A stretch of DNA of 49,869 bases from Roseovarius albus (GCF_900172335.1 NZ_FWFX01000020.1:1-49869), one strand, 5' to 3'. Shown: positions 23,901 through 35,287, counted from the stretch's first letter. Program-made: numbers and translations. The notes: generated from the letters alone by a model not told the origin.

Positions 23901-25616
23901 CTACGCAACAATGAACATCAGCACAAACATGCCCACAACTAGCAGGCCAATATAGCTGCAAACACGCATGAATTTGTCCCACTTGCTTAGCGACTTCCAC
24001 GGTCTTTTCTTTGGAGTCTGAGGCGTTTGGGTCTCTGTTTCAGGAGTTTTGCTTTGGAAAGTCTCCTTCGTCTCATCTGCTCTTCGTTTGACCGAGGAAA
24101 TGGCCTCACTTGCGCCAGCTTTGAGATGGGACCATCTTTTACCCAGTTTCTCTGCACTTAACGTGTCAGGAGGAATAGGCTTGGAATCACTGTGTGGTGT
24201 CGAAGGCTTGCTGCTACCCAATCGTTCCCATTCATCAAAAAATATCCCTGGCTTGAAATCGTCCATCAACTTAGCTTCCAGCAGCCGAAAACGGCGAAGC
24301 TGAACCGTATCCATCTGGTCGAGGTTCAGCTTCAACAAACCGGTAAGTCGGTCTGACTGACTTTCTGAAAGAAGTCCGTCATGTTGCAAATCATACACCA
24401 TTTTGCGCAATTGCCGCGCGCGGTCGCGATGCGGGTGCAAGCCGGTTTTGCGCAAAGTGATGGCACCGCTTCCCAGGAAGTTGAACTTTTGTGGGCGCTG
24501 CAGATGTTCAGCCTGCATCATTTCTTCGAGATAATCAAAAAGTTCACGTGTATCGACCGTCCCATCGCCATTGCGATCCGCTGCGCCCCTTAGCCCGTCC
24601 AACAGGTGTTTCGTAAACACACCATGACCAAAGGTTTGTGCTTCACGCGCGATCTGCGTGCTGGTCGCAGCGGTCATCACCAAAGTGCGGCTGTTTGCGC
24701 CAAGTTCCAACTGAAGCTGCTCGCCAAGCGCCGAACGAGAGGCGTCCTCACCAGCTGCACCCGCATAGCAGCAGTCCAGGATCATCAATCGCGTTCGCGC
24801 AGAAGCCTGCTCAACCACATCCAGCAAATTGCCGTATTTCAATGCGGTGGAATGGATCAGATCACTACGCGTGTTACCAAATGCTAGATGAAGCTTCTGA
24901 TTGCGCACCAGTCCGTGACCCGCATAATAAATCAGCAAAAGATCATTGCGCTGCATCTCGGTGGTTATCTGCTCAATTGTTGTCAACGCGTCGGAATGGT
25001 TGCCTTGGGTTATCAATTCAACACGATCAAATTGCTCACCGGTTTCTCCTTGCAGCAGATTATGAAGCGCAGTGGCATCATTGCGCGCATAACTTAAATC
25101 ATCCAATTCGGTGTCTGCGAAGCTGTCTATACCGATTATGATCGCAGTCTTTCGTGTCGATTTATCAACACCAGTTCGGTTCTGAGGGGGCTCGAAAGGC
25201 TTAACAGTAAGGTCTGATTGATCGAACTCGGGGCCAGTTGAAGCCACCCCCTGCGAAAAATCGGGAGCAAGGCGGGAAAGGACGTCGAATACCCGATCCT
25301 CACTGAAGTTCTTTGCATCAAAGGCGAGTTCTGTGCCCTCATCTGTACGCAGTGCAAATGCAACCGATTTTTCTCGAACGATGTATGCTTTCAGCACCTG
25401 AATAAGCGATGACACCGCTGCTGATTGCCCGACCTCAATCCAGAGCTGTGGGTCAAGCAACAGTTCAAACGCCCGCGAACCTGATGCAGGTTTGCGCGTT
25501 GCACGTGAAGATCTGAGCCCATCTGCGTCATTCAAATCACGATCAAGCTGCCCCACAAGTGTTGACAGCGCTTCATCGTCTAAATCAGACGATTGAATGT
25601 CCAGCTTAATAGCCAT
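23901..25616 (-). CDS. Caspase-family (metacaspase-like) protein with EACC1-like domain and membrane anchor
   Basis: A 571-residue protein. Residues 1-118 resemble the effector-associated constant component EACC1 of bacterial conflict systems (DxxSSDLDDEALSTLV, a central helix, then FALRTDEGTELAFDAKNF). Residues 155-385 are a C14 caspase-like domain: AIIIGIDSF strand, catalytic His234 in YYAGHG, catalytic Cys283 in LDCCYAG, and an EF-hand-like loop from Asp347 to Glu358 (DRNGDG) as in many prokaryotic caspase homologues. A helical region (395-465) and a Pro/Thr/Lys-rich linker lead to one C-terminal transmembrane segment (550-570), predicting a tail-anchored cytosolic protease. Base composition is lower in GC than pgk and groEL, suggesting transfer. 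No partner sensor or target gene is adjacent. It is divergent from groES. No strong ribosome site precedes the ATG. Confidence 0.85.
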   Translation of the reverse strand: MAIKLDIQSSDLDDEALSTLVGQLDRDLNDADGLRSSRATRKPASGSRAFELLLDPQLWIEVGQSAAVSSLIQVLKAYIVREKSVAFALRTDEGTELAFDAKNFSEDRVFDVLSRLAPDFSQGVASTGPEFDQSDLTVKPFEPPQNRTGVDKSTRKTAIIIGIDSFADTELDDLSYARNDATALHNLLQGETGEQFDRVELITQGNHSDALTTIEQITTEMQRNDLLLIYYAGHGLVRNQKLHLAFGNTRSDLIHSTALKYGNLLDVVEQASARTRLMILDCCYAGAAGEDASRSALGEQLQLELGANSRTLVMTAATSTQIAREAQTFGHGVFTKHLLDGLRGAADRNGDGTVDTRELFDYLEEMMQAEHLQRPQKFNFLGSGAITLRKTGLHPHRDRARQLRKMVYDLQHDGLLSESQSDRLTGLLKLNLDQMDTVQLRRFRLLEAKLMDDFKPGIFFDEWERLGSSKPSTPHSDSKPIPPDTLSAEKLGKRWSHLKAGASEAISSVKRRADETKETFQSKTPETETQTPQTPKKRPWKSLSKWDKFMRVCSYIGLLVVGMFVLMFIVA

Positions 25617-25759
25617 GATACATTACCCGACACAGCAAAAACTTGAAAACGATTGCCGTAACAGACTTACCAAGAGTAGCAGATTTCATCTGGAATGTCC
25701 AAAAACGGCAGGACACGCGGCCCCTGTAACATTTCTGCAAATTAAATCTCCCCTGACTG

Positions 25760-25788
25760 TTGACTCCCTGCTTTTCGCTTCTTAGCTA
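25760..25788 (+). promoter_or_regulatory. Candidate groES promoter
   Basis: TTGACT (25760-25765) and TAGCTA (25783-25788) are spaced by 17 bp just upstream of CIRCE. The -35 is good and the -10 is moderate. A transcript from here would start within or next to CIRCE, the usual arrangement for HrcA repression. Confidence 0.4.
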
Positions 25789-25795
25789 TGCGTCG

Positions 25796-25822
25796 TTATC
25801 ACTCGCCGACAGGGAGTGCTAA
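25796..25822 (+). promoter_or_regulatory. CIRCE element (HrcA operator)
   Basis: TTATCACTC-N9-GAGTGCTAA differs from the consensus TTAGCACTC-N9-GAGTGCTAA at one position. It lies about 50 bp upstream of groES in the groES/caspase spacer. Established role: the HrcA repressor binds it and is released on heat stress when GroEL is titrated. hrcA itself is not in the window. Confidence 0.92.
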
Positions 25823-25870
25823 CACGCTCCGCTCGGAGTTAGGGAGAAACTTTATAGGGAAACCTACATC

Positions 25871-26158
25871 ATGGCATTTAAACCGCTACATGACCGTGTT
25901 CTTGTACGTCGCGTTGAAAGCGAAGAAAAAACCGCTGGTGGTCTGATCATTCCAGACAGCGCCAAAGAAAAGCCTAGCGAAGGCGAAGTTGTTTCCTGCG
26001 GCGAAGGCGCCCGCAAAGACAACGGCGAGCTGATCGGCATGGCCGTCAGCGCAGGTGATCGCATCCTGTTCGGCAAATGGTCGGGCACAGAGATCACGAT
26101 CGACGGCGAAGAGCTGCTGATCATGAAAGAAAACGACATCTTGGGCGTAATGGCCTGA
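25871..26158 (+). CDS. groES: Co-chaperonin GroES
   Basis: A 95-residue lid protein of the GroEL-GroES folding chamber, cytosolic. It starts [16 protein letters not shown] with the mobile loop around [22 protein letters not shown] and ends YLI-type strand ENDILGVMA. First gene of the groESL operon, 47 bp before groEL, under a CIRCE element. The composition of groES and groEL, rich in preferred codons, fits strong expression. Confidence 0.98.
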   Translation: MAFKPLHDRVLVRRVESEEKTAGGLIIPDSAKEKPSEGEVVSCGEGARKDNGELIGMAVSAGDRILFGKWSGTEITIDGEELLIMKENDILGVMA

Positions 26159-26187
26159 TCGTCAATCTGACACCACAATTTCTATAG

Positions 26188-27855
<1,668 letters not shown>

Positions 27856-27880
27856 GCCATCCGTTCTGGATATTATTGGG

Positions 27881-27912
27881 AAAGGGGCTGTGCTTTGCGC
27901 GGCCCCTTTTCT
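27881..27912 (+). terminator. Rho-independent terminator of groESL
   Basis: AAAGGGGC and GCCCCTTT form a perfect 8-bp stem around a 13-nt loop, ending in TTTT, 25 bp after the groEL stop. Confidence 0.85.
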
Positions 27913-28013
27913 GTTCAGGCAATCGATTTTTGCCGTTCACAACATTGTACGCTTGCCTCATAAAGCAATTTCCGGTTCAACATCTGCGGACCCAACGCGC
28001 GAAGGTAACAACT

Positions 28014-28391
28014 ATGACCACCTGGATCACAATCTGCGACACCTGCAAGCAGGACGACTGGACACCTGAAACCCACAGCCGCCCGCATGGGGAAGATCTG
28101 GCGGAACTGGTAGAGGCACAATCCGAGGGGCGCGAGGTACGCACGCGCCGGGTGTCATGCCTAATGGGCTGCTCGCATGGCTGCAATGTAGCCATTCAGG
28201 CGCCGGGCAAGCTGGCCTACACGCTGGGCCGTTTTACACCGGATCAGGACGCCGCCGAGGCGATTGTGGACTATGCCGAACTGCACGCGCAGTCCGAAAC
28301 CGGTCAAGTGCCGTTCAAGCAATGGCCGCAGGGTGTGAAGGGGCATTTTGTCACCCGGCACCCCCCGCTGCCTGCTAACGATCAAGGCTAA
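28014..28391 (+). CDS. DUF1636 protein, cobalamin-gene associated
   Basis: A 125-residue protein from the ATG at 28014, which has GAAGG 8 nt upstream. Cysteines are at 8, 11, 49, 53 and 57 (CDTC, then SCLMGCSHGC), and the fold resembles thioredoxin-like [2Fe-2S] proteins. DUF1636 genes are typically found in cobalamin clusters of alphaproteobacteria, but a biochemical role is not established; iron-sulfur or metal binding is inferred from the cysteines. Its TAA/TGA end meets the start of cobD directly (shared base at 28391), so they form one operon. Confidence 0.83.
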   Translation: MTTWITICDTCKQDDWTPETHSRPHGEDLAELVEAQSEGREVRTRRVSCLMGCSHGCNVAIQAPGKLAYTLGRFTPDQDAAEAIVDYAELHAQSETGQVPFKQWPQGVKGHFVTRHPPLPANDQG

Positions 28392-29329
28392 TGCGCTCCG
28401 GACGCGATCACGGCGGCGGCCTTGATGCCGCCATGGCCCGCTTTGGTGGAACACGGGCGGATTGGGTTGATCTGTCGACGGGTATCAACCCGGTGCCCTA
28501 CCCTTTGCCGGAGATTTCTGCCGACGCATGGGCAGCCCTGCCTGATCAGAAGGCGGAGGACCAGTTAATAGATGCCGCGCGCCGGTTCTGGAATGTGACT
28601 GATGACCTGTCCCTTCTTGCTGCGCCCGGCGCCTCAAGCCTGATCGCTCAATTGCCATGCCTGATCCCGCAGGGGAGTAAACGCGTTCACATCCCCACTC
28701 CAACCTATAACGAGCACGCTGCTGGTTTTGCGGCACATGGGTGGAACAAGGTTAACGATACCCCAGATGTTCGGGTGATCGTCCACCCAAACAATCCGAC
28801 CGGGCATTGGTACGGAGCCTTGGACTTGGATGCGCCATTTACCGTAATCGATGAAAGCTTTGCCGATGTTGCGCCGGAACGATCGATGATCGGACATGCG
28901 AATAACAGCACAATCATTTTGAAAAGCTTCGGCAAGTTCTGGGGTTTGGCAGGGCTGCGTTTGGGCTTTGCCATTGGTCCCTCGGATTTGATTGAACGCC
29001 TTTCCGAGCGTCTAGGTCCTTGGGCTGTGTCCGGCCCTGCGCTTCGCATCGCCACGGCTGCGTTGACCGATCATGGCTGGGCCACCGAAACGCGCGCACG
29101 CTTGAACGACGATGCCGCCCGGCTGGACAACTTGATGACCAAGGCTGGAGCCGAGTTGGAGGGTGGGATTTCCCTCTTCCGGCTTTACCGCGTTGACAAT
29201 GCGACGGCTTGGCAGGAACGGCTAGCCGCGCATCACGTATGGAGTCGTATTTTCCCCTATTCCGAACACTATCTTCGCCTTGGCCTGCCCACGCCGCAGG
29301 AATGGGCGCAATTGGAGACAGCGCTATGA
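28391..29329 (+). CDS. cobD: Threonine-phosphate decarboxylase (cobalamin biosynthesis)
   Basis: A PLP fold-type I enzyme that makes (R)-1-amino-2-propanol phosphate for the cobalamin nucleotide-loop linker; it is called CobD in Salmonella and CobC in Pseudomonas denitrificans. 312 residues. The substrate/PLP region shows LSTGINP (29-34), HPNNPTG (132-138), a VIDESF strand and the Schiff-base Lys182 in [13 protein letters not shown]. It starts [15 protein letters not shown], as CobC/CobD proteins often do, and overlaps cbiB by 4 bp (ATGA). Confidence 0.92.
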   Translation: MRSGRDHGGGLDAAMARFGGTRADWVDLSTGINPVPYPLPEISADAWAALPDQKAEDQLIDAARRFWNVTDDLSLLAAPGASSLIAQLPCLIPQGSKRVHIPTPTYNEHAAGFAAHGWNKVNDTPDVRVIVHPNNPTGHWYGALDLDAPFTVIDESFADVAPERSMIGHANNSTIILKSFGKFWGLAGLRLGFAIGPSDLIERLSERLGPWAVSGPALRIATAALTDHGWATETRARLNDDAARLDNLMTKAGAELEGGISLFRLYRVDNATAWQERLAAHHVWSRIFPYSEHYLRLGLPTPQEWAQLETAL

Positions 29330-30240
29330 GTCTCGCGATTTGCCTTGTATTGGCCATGGTGCTAGACGCTGTTTTGGGCGAGCCCAAATGGCTGTGGGAT
29401 CGTGTTCCTCATCCCGCCATCTTGATGGGTCGCTCAGTTGATGTGCTGGACAATGCGTTGAACACCGGAACGCAGCGTCGTCTCAAGGGCATCATAACCA
29501 TGGTCGCTTTGACCGTACTCGCCATCGTACTGGGCAATTTGATTTCGATCTTTGGCGGCGTTGCTGAAATCCTCGTAGCGGCCATGCTATTGGCCCATAA
29601 ATCGTTGGTCGATCATGTCCGCGCCGTTGGGCGCGCCCTACGCCTGTCACGCAATGACGCGCAGTTGATGGTGGCACGCATTGTGGGCCGCGACACCAAA
29701 GATATGACGGGGCCACAGATTGCCCGTGCGGCCATTGAATCTGCCGCCGAGAATTTCAGCGACGGGGTGATTGCCCCGGCCTTCTGGTTTCTGGTTGGCG
29801 GTCTGCCCGGTTTACTGCTCTATAAGTTCACCAACACCGCCGACAGCATGATCGGCTACCGCAACGAACGTTATGAGGAATTCGGCTGGGCCGCCGCCCG
29901 ATTTGACGATCTGTTGAACCTGATCCCCGCCCGGTTGACCGCAATGCTCTTTGCCCTCAGCCATGGTCAGATCAGCCAATGGCGTGTCATCGCGGCGGAG
30001 GCTCGTCTGCACCGATCGCCCAATGCGGGCTGGCCAGAGGCAGCCTTGGCACGTGGGCTGGATGTGGCTTTGTCAGGCCCGCGCTCTTATGATGGGCAGA
30101 TGCGTGATTTTCCCTATGTCAACGAGACCGGTCGCAAGCTGATCGGCGCGCCCGAGATCAGCGCCGCCTGCACCGCCCTGTGGCGATCCTGGACCATTGC
30201 CTTGCTCTTTGCTTTCTTACTCGCGATGGTCTGCACATGA
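29326..30240 (+). CDS. cbiB: Adenosylcobinamide-phosphate synthase CbiB
   Basis: An integral membrane enzyme that joins adenosylcobyric acid to aminopropanol phosphate or aminopropanol (CbiB; CobD in P. denitrificans). From the ATG at 29326, 304 residues; the longer upstream frame is rejected because this ATG overlaps the cobD stop and gives the family start [20 protein letters not shown]. Motifs include [33 protein letters not shown] (in pieces) and [14 protein letters not shown]. It acts directly on the product of the preceding gene's enzyme. It overlaps the methyltransferase gene by 4 bp. Confidence 0.93.
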   Translation: MSLAICLVLAMVLDAVLGEPKWLWDRVPHPAILMGRSVDVLDNALNTGTQRRLKGIITMVALTVLAIVLGNLISIFGGVAEILVAAMLLAHKSLVDHVRAVGRALRLSRNDAQLMVARIVGRDTKDMTGPQIARAAIESAAENFSDGVIAPAFWFLVGGLPGLLLYKFTNTADSMIGYRNERYEEFGWAAARFDDLLNLIPARLTAMLFALSHGQISQWRVIAAEARLHRSPNAGWPEAALARGLDVALSGPRSYDGQMRDFPYVNETGRKLIGAPEISAACTALWRSWTIALLFAFLLAMVCT

Positions 30241-31340
30241 GCGAGACGTTTGAGATCTTTCTGGCGGCCACTCCCGGGTTAGAACTCCCCCTCTTCAATG
30301 AGGTGCGCGAGGCCGGGTTTAGCTATCCGCACAAGGTGCCCGGTGGTGTGACCATTCAAGGCGGCTGGCCAGATGTCTGGCGCGCAAATCTGGTCCTACG
30401 TGGAGCCAGCCGGGTGCTGGCGCGCATTGGATCGTTTCGGGTGATGCATCTGGCGCAACTGGACAAACGCGCCCGCAAATTTCCGTGGTCTGAAGTACTA
30501 CGCGCAGACGTCCCGATCAAAGTTGATGTCACCTGCCGCAAATCCCGTATCTATCACGCCAAGGCGGCGACCCAGCGAATTGAACGCGCCCTAACCGAGA
30601 CGCTTGGTGTAGCACTCTCTGCGGATGCGCCTTTACGTCTAATGGCCCGGATCGAAGATGACCTGTGCACCTTCAGTATTGATACCTCGGGAGAGCCTTT
30701 GCACAAGCGTGGTTTCAAGGAGGCCGTGGTCAAAGCCCCCATGCGCGAAAACATGGCGGCGATGTTCCTGCGGGAATGCGGATATACCGGGGATGAACCT
30801 GTGCTGGACCCGATGTGCGGCTCGGGCACTTTCGTGATTGAGGCCGCCGAGGTGGCTGCCGGCCTGATGCCCGGGCGGGCACGTAACTTTGCCTTCGAGC
30901 AACTGGCCAATTTTGACCCCGATCAATGGGTGGCGTTCAAGGCCGAAGCAACAACAACACCAACAGACATCCCATTCTATGGCAGCGACCGCGATACCGG
31001 TGCCGTGCGCGCCGCCAGCGCCAATGCCGATCGCGCGGGCGTACAAGCCACGTTCACACACTGCCCAATCAGCGATCTGCAACGCCCGGATGAGCCGGCG
31101 GGCTTGATCATAATCAACCCGCCCTATGGCGCGCGGATCAGCAATAAAAAACCGCTCTATGCATTGCACAATGCATTGGGCCAAGTGCTGAAAGAAAGGT
31201 TTTCCGGCTGGCGCGTCGGGCTTGTCACCTCGGATGCAGATCTGGCCAAAACAACCGCCCTGCCCTTTGACGCCCCCGGTCCCTATGTGGCCCACGGTGG
31301 GTTGAAAATCCGGCTTTGGCAAACCAGACCCTTGCCCTGA
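30237..31340 (+). CDS. THUMP-domain class I SAM-dependent RNA methyltransferase (RlmL N-domain-like)
   Basis: A 367-residue protein from the ATG at 30237, overlapping the cbiB stop. It begins [22 protein letters not shown], as in RlmL/THUMP methyltransferases, followed by a THUMP domain (about 50-155) and an UPF0020-type methyltransferase domain with [14 protein letters not shown] (SAM binding) and the catalytic NPPYGARI near residue 294. Relatives methylate guanine N2 in 23S rRNA, but the exact target in alphaproteobacteria is unproven. It has no obvious link to cobalamin, although it sits at the end of that operon. Confidence 0.9.
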   Translation: MSETFEIFLAATPGLELPLFNEVREAGFSYPHKVPGGVTIQGGWPDVWRANLVLRGASRVLARIGSFRVMHLAQLDKRARKFPWSEVLRADVPIKVDVTCRKSRIYHAKAATQRIERALTETLGVALSADAPLRLMARIEDDLCTFSIDTSGEPLHKRGFKEAVVKAPMRENMAAMFLRECGYTGDEPVLDPMCGSGTFVIEAAEVAAGLMPGRARNFAFEQLANFDPDQWVAFKAEATTTPTDIPFYGSDRDTGAVRAASANADRAGVQATFTHCPISDLQRPDEPAGLIIINPPYGARISNKKPLYALHNALGQVLKERFSGWRVGLVTSDADLAKTTALPFDAPGPYVAHGGLKIRLWQTRPLP

Positions 31341-31429
31341 GCGCAAACCCAGATCCGCTCTTTCATCTGACCAAAAATATCTCGGGGTGAATTGGCCAAC
31401 GGCCAAGAGGGGCAGCGCCCCTCTCCCAC

Positions 31430-34400
31430 TTACGCAACCATCTGCTCTGCTTTTTTGAGATCAACGGAAACCAGCTGGCTGACCCCTTTTTCCGCCATAG
31501 TCACACCGAACAAGCGATCCATCCGGCTCATCGTCACGGCGTGGTGGGTGATGATCAGGAAACGGGTTTCGGTACGGCGGCACATTTCGTCCAGAAGGTC
31601 ACAAAACCGGCCCACGTTGGCATCATCCAATGGCGCGTCGACCTCATCAAGCACACAGATCGGGGCAGGATTGGCCAGAAACACGCCAAAGATCAGCGCC
31701 GCCACGGTTAGCGTCTGCTCGCCGCCTGACAACAGGCTAAGAACAGACAGTTTCTTGCCGGGAGGCTGACACATGATCTCAAGTCCCGCATCCAGCGGGT
31801 CATCGCTTTCGACCATAACCAGATTGGCCTCGCCCCCACCAAACAAGTGCTTATAAAGCATCTGGAAGTTGGAATTGACCTGTTCAAAAGCGGTCAGAAG
31901 GCGCTCGCGCCCTTCTTTGTTCAGGCTGGCGATGCCGCTGCGCAGGGTGCGGATGGCTTCCTCGAGATCGTTCTTTTCATTGACCAGTGTGGTGTGTTCT
32001 TCTTCAACCTCACGGGCGTCTTCCTCGGCCCGCAGGTTGACCGCGCCCAGCGCATCACGTTGGCGTTTCAGGCGGTTCACATCAGCTTCGATCTGGTCCG
32101 AGGCAGGCATCTCGTCAGGGTTCACATCCAGTTGTTCCAGCAGCGCCTCAGGCGCAAGCTCAAGCTCTTCGGTGATCCGTTCAGCCGCCACCGCCACGGT
32201 TTCACGCGCGGCTTCCATTCGCGCCTCAGAGCGGGCACGCGCCTCACGTGCATCGGAAGCGTTGCGTTCAGCGTCACGTTCACCGGCAACCGCTTCGCGT
32301 GCGGCACTTTCGGCCACGGACAATGCATCGGCCGCTTCGGCGCGTCGTGCACCTGATTTGTCAATCTGCTCACCTAATTCCTCGCGCTTGGCAGCAATCT
32401 CTTCAGGCGCTGCGGAGGCTTCGACCAGTTCTTCTTCAGTCGTATACTTACGTTCAGCCAGTTCTGAACTGCGCTTTTCGGCTGTTTCCAATCGGTGCCG
32501 CCAACCGCTGACTTCCTTGGCTACTTCCTGGCTGCGTTTGGTCCGGCTTTCGCCCTCGCGGCGTATCTCATCATGAGCCGAGCGGCGTGACATCATGGTG
32601 ATGCGCGCGGCCTCGACAGTCATTTTCACATCATCAACCTGCGCACGCGCCTCGTCCAGATCACCCAGATCGGTCTGGCCCTTCTCGGCTTCAGACAACT
32701 GCTTGCGCGCCTCCATTGCCTCTTCTTCGTGGCGGGTCACAGCCAGGCCCAGAGATTCGTGCTTGGAGGCCGCAAGGTTGCGATCCGCCTCGGCACGCGA
32801 CAGCGTTCGGCTGGCTTGAGTCACTTGCGCATCCGCTGCTCGACGCGCTTCACGTGCGGCGCGGTCTTCTTCGGTTTGGCGTGCCAGCATCAGAGACAAG
32901 GCTTCATGCGCCTGCTGTGCACCTTCGGCACGGGCCGTGGCATGGGCCAGTTCCTGCTTGAGTTCTTCAAGGCGGTTGAGCTGCTCCAAGCGCAAGGCTG
33001 CCGCACTTGGCGCATCCTCTGCCCAGGCGCGATAACCATCCCAGCGCCACAGGTCGCCTTCACGGCTAACCAAGCGTTGACCAGGATTCAACTCGGCCTG
33101 TAAGCGCGGACCATCGTCACCGGACACCAGCCCGATCTGGCCAATCCGACGTGCTAGCACCTCGGGTACATTCACATAGCTCGAAAGCGCATTAACCCCC
33201 GCAGGCAAGGTTTGCGCGTTGGAGTAGCCCGGCAAAAGCGCCCAGCCAGACGGGCCATCTGCCGAGACCTCTGGCGCGCGCAGATCATCAGCCAAAGCTG
33301 CACCCAGCGCCTTTTCATAGCCCGATGTCACCTGCAAACGGTCAAGAATCTGACCACCTTCAGCAGTGTCGCGCTCCAATAACTTGGCAAGCGCCGTTAC
33401 CTCGGCGCTCAGGGCATTCAACTCGCCCTCGGCCTCGGACCGTTCCGCCCGCGCCGTTACCTCACGATCCTGCGTTTCCATGCGCGCCTCTTCGGCGGCA
33501 TTCAGGGCCAGTTCAGCCTCTTCCGCAATATGCTGCGCCTCTTCCTCGGCCTGCTGAGCAATCTCGAATTCCTGCGCTGCACGGGCTTCCGCCTCTTTCG
33601 CACCCTGCGCGGCCTCACGGGCACGAGTAGATTCTGTTTCGCTTTTGCCCAACATTTTACGGCTGTCATCCAACAGTCGCTGCGCCGAATGGTGACGCGC
33701 GGCCAGACGGGCGACATCCTCGGTTAACTGCCCCAGGTCAGTTTCGCGCTGCTGCAGGACGGCGGCCGCTTCATGCGCTTCTTCTGAGGCGATTTCCAAC
33801 CGTTCGTCATGCCCCTCGCCCGCCTTGCCCAGTTCACGCGCTTCCCACTCCAACCGCTCGATCGTTTCGCCTGCATCGCGGTTCAGGCTGGCCTCGCGTT
33901 CAATATCACGGGACAGTTGCTCGATCCGCGAGGTCAGAGTTTCAATCCGGGTGCGGGCGTTCTGCTCTTGCTCGTTCAGAGTATCTCGTTGGACCTGCAG
34001 ACGTTGCAGCACCGCAGCGGCAATCGCCTCTTCTTCACGCAGGGCAGGTAAGGCATCTTCGGCCTGCACCCGCAATTTCGCGGCCTCACGGGCAGCTGCC
34101 TCCATCCGGGCTGCGCCCGTAATGCGCTCGCGCAGTTCCTCATCGGCGGCAGCGCGGGCCAGATCGGCCTCCTTCCAACGACGATAGAGCAGCAGGCCTT
34201 CAGAGCGGCGTAGGTCCTCACCAATTGCGCGATAGCGTTGCGCTTGCCGTGCTTGACGGGCCAGTTGTACCAACTGCGTGGCAAGCTGTTCGATCACATC
34301 ATCGACACGGGCCAGATTGGTTTCAGCGCCTTTGAGTTTGAGCTCAGCTTCATGGCGACGTTGATAAAGCCCGGAAATGCCCGCTGCTTCCTCAAGGATT

Positions 34401-34885
34401 TTGCGGCGCGCCTTGGGCTTGGCATTGATCAGATCGGTGATCTTACCCTGACTGACCAGCGCCTGCGAATGCGCCCCGGTCGAGGCATCAGCAAACAGCA
34501 TCTGCACGTCTTTAGCGCGGGCATCCTTGCCGTTCACCTTGTAAGCCGAGCCAACATCTCGAGTGATCCGACGGATCACCTCAAGGTGGTCAGCATCGTT
34601 AAAACCTGCCGGAGCCAGCCGATCAGAGTTGTCCATATGACAGACAACCTCAGCAAAGTTGCGCGCTGGCCGGCTGGCCGCCCCGGCAAATATCACGTCT
34701 TCCATGCCACCGCCCCGCATGATGCTGGGGCGGTTCTCGCCCATCACCCAGCGCAGCGCCTCAAGCAAGTTCGACTTGCCGCACCCATTTGGCCCCACCA
34801 CTCCGGTCAGACCATCCGTGATGATCAGGTCTGTCGGGTCAACGAAGCTTTTGAAGCCGGTCAGTCTGAGCTTTGAAAAATGCAA
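31430..34885 (-). CDS. smc: Chromosome segregation protein SMC
   Basis: The 1151-residue SMC ATPase organises and segregates the chromosome with ScpA and ScpB. Walker A GPNGCGKS is at 31-38, the ABC signature LSGGEQ at 1052-1057 and Walker B ICVLDEVD at 1076-1083; between them two long Ala/Glu/Arg-rich coiled coils flank a hinge (about 500-640). The protein starts at a TTG at 34885 (LHFSKLRLTGFKSFVD): AAGGGG lies 5 nt upstream and an in-frame stop lies just beyond, so no upstream ATG is available. scpA and scpB are not in the window. It converges with the methyltransferase gene. Confidence 0.96.
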   Translation of the reverse strand: MHFSKLRLTGFKSFVDPTDLIITDGLTGVVGPNGCGKSNLLEALRWVMGENRPSIMRGGGMEDVIFAGAASRPARNFAEVVCHMDNSDRLAPAGFNDADHLEVIRRITRDVGSAYKVNGKDARAKDVQMLFADASTGAHSQALVSQGKITDLINAKPKARRKILEEAAGISGLYQRRHEAELKLKGAETNLARVDDVIEQLATQLVQLARQARQAQRYRAIGEDLRRSEGLLLYRRWKEADLARAAADEELRERITGAARMEAAAREAAKLRVQAEDALPALREEEAIAAAVLQRLQVQRDTLNEQEQNARTRIETLTSRIEQLSRDIEREASLNRDAGETIERLEWEARELGKAGEGHDERLEIASEEAHEAAAVLQQRETDLGQLTEDVARLAARHHSAQRLLDDSRKMLGKSETESTRAREAAQGAKEAEARAAQEFEIAQQAEEEAQHIAEEAELALNAAEEARMETQDREVTARAERSEAEGELNALSAEVTALAKLLERDTAEGGQILDRLQVTSGYEKALGAALADDLRAPEVSADGPSGWALLPGYSNAQTLPAGVNALSSYVNVPEVLARRIGQIGLVSGDDGPRLQAELNPGQRLVSREGDLWRWDGYRAWAEDAPSAAALRLEQLNRLEELKQELAHATARAEGAQQAHEALSLMLARQTEEDRAAREARRAADAQVTQASRTLSRAEADRNLAASKHESLGLAVTRHEEEAMEARKQLSEAEKGQTDLGDLDEARAQVDDVKMTVEAARITMMSRRSAHDEIRREGESRTKRSQEVAKEVSGWRHRLETAEKRSSELAERKYTTEEELVEASAAPEEIAAKREELGEQIDKSGARRAEAADALSVAESAAREAVAGERDAERNASDAREARARSEARMEAARETVAVAAERITEELELAPEALLEQLDVNPDEMPASDQIEADVNRLKRQRDALGAVNLRAEEDAREVEEEHTTLVNEKNDLEEAIRTLRSGIASLNKEGRERLLTAFEQVNSNFQMLYKHLFGGGEANLVMVESDDPLDAGLEIMCQPPGKKLSVLSLLSGGEQTLTVAALIFGVFLANPAPICVLDEVDAPLDDANVGRFCDLLDEMCRRTETRFLIITHHAVTMSRMDRLFGVTMAEKGVSQLVSVDLKKAEQMVA

Positions 34886-35287
34886 TGCGGCCCCTTGCGG
34901 TATCTACGGCACATAACGATTCCTGTTGAGGAATATTGTGACGGTGAGAATCGCAGGCTGTCAACGCATAACCCCACCATATGGGGTAAGTCGCGGAGTT
35001 ATCCACAAAATATTGCGAATTTCCGCGCAAATCATTGACGCAAGACCAATGGAAGCGCAGTGGTCGCTTGATTCGGCTGCTATCTTGCAGGGGCAGTGGT
35101 CTTGCAGGGGCAGTGGTAACGCCATGTCGCGGTGGTTGCGCTTCAGGTCGCAAAAAAGCTCTGTCTGACCCGAGTTTGAAATCATTCTTGACCCAATCGA
35201 TCTTCATATTCATACCAAGCCGAACGAAGATTTCTCACCTCCCTTTCTGCGTCCACACGTAGACAGGACCGATCAACGGAACGAAAC
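34886..35287. other. Divergent spacer between smc and the His-rich protein gene
   Basis: About 400 bp without a supported gene. It contains a 17-bp tandem duplication at 35083-35116. A weak TTGACC lies at 35188-35193 with a poor -10. No B12 box or riboswitch-like fold was recognised. Open frames here are repeat-derived or lack ribosome sites. Confidence 0.5.
35083..35116. repeat. Tandem duplication of a 17-bp unit
   Basis: The unit TCTTGCAGGGGCAGTGG occurs twice with no gap (35083-35099, 35100-35116). A partial relative (GCAGTGGTCGCTTG) lies about 30 bp upstream. It could be a duplicated regulator site or replication slippage. Confidence 0.85.

Noticed and set aside
27913..28013. Cobalamin riboswitch before the DUF1636-cobD-cbiB operon
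   Set aside because: Only about 100 bp are available and no B12 box is visible. The 400-bp region before the His-rich gene also lacks one.
34839..35213. A 124-codon minus-strand frame upstream of smc
   Set aside because: It crosses the smc start, is partly made of the 17-bp tandem repeat and has no recognisable domain.
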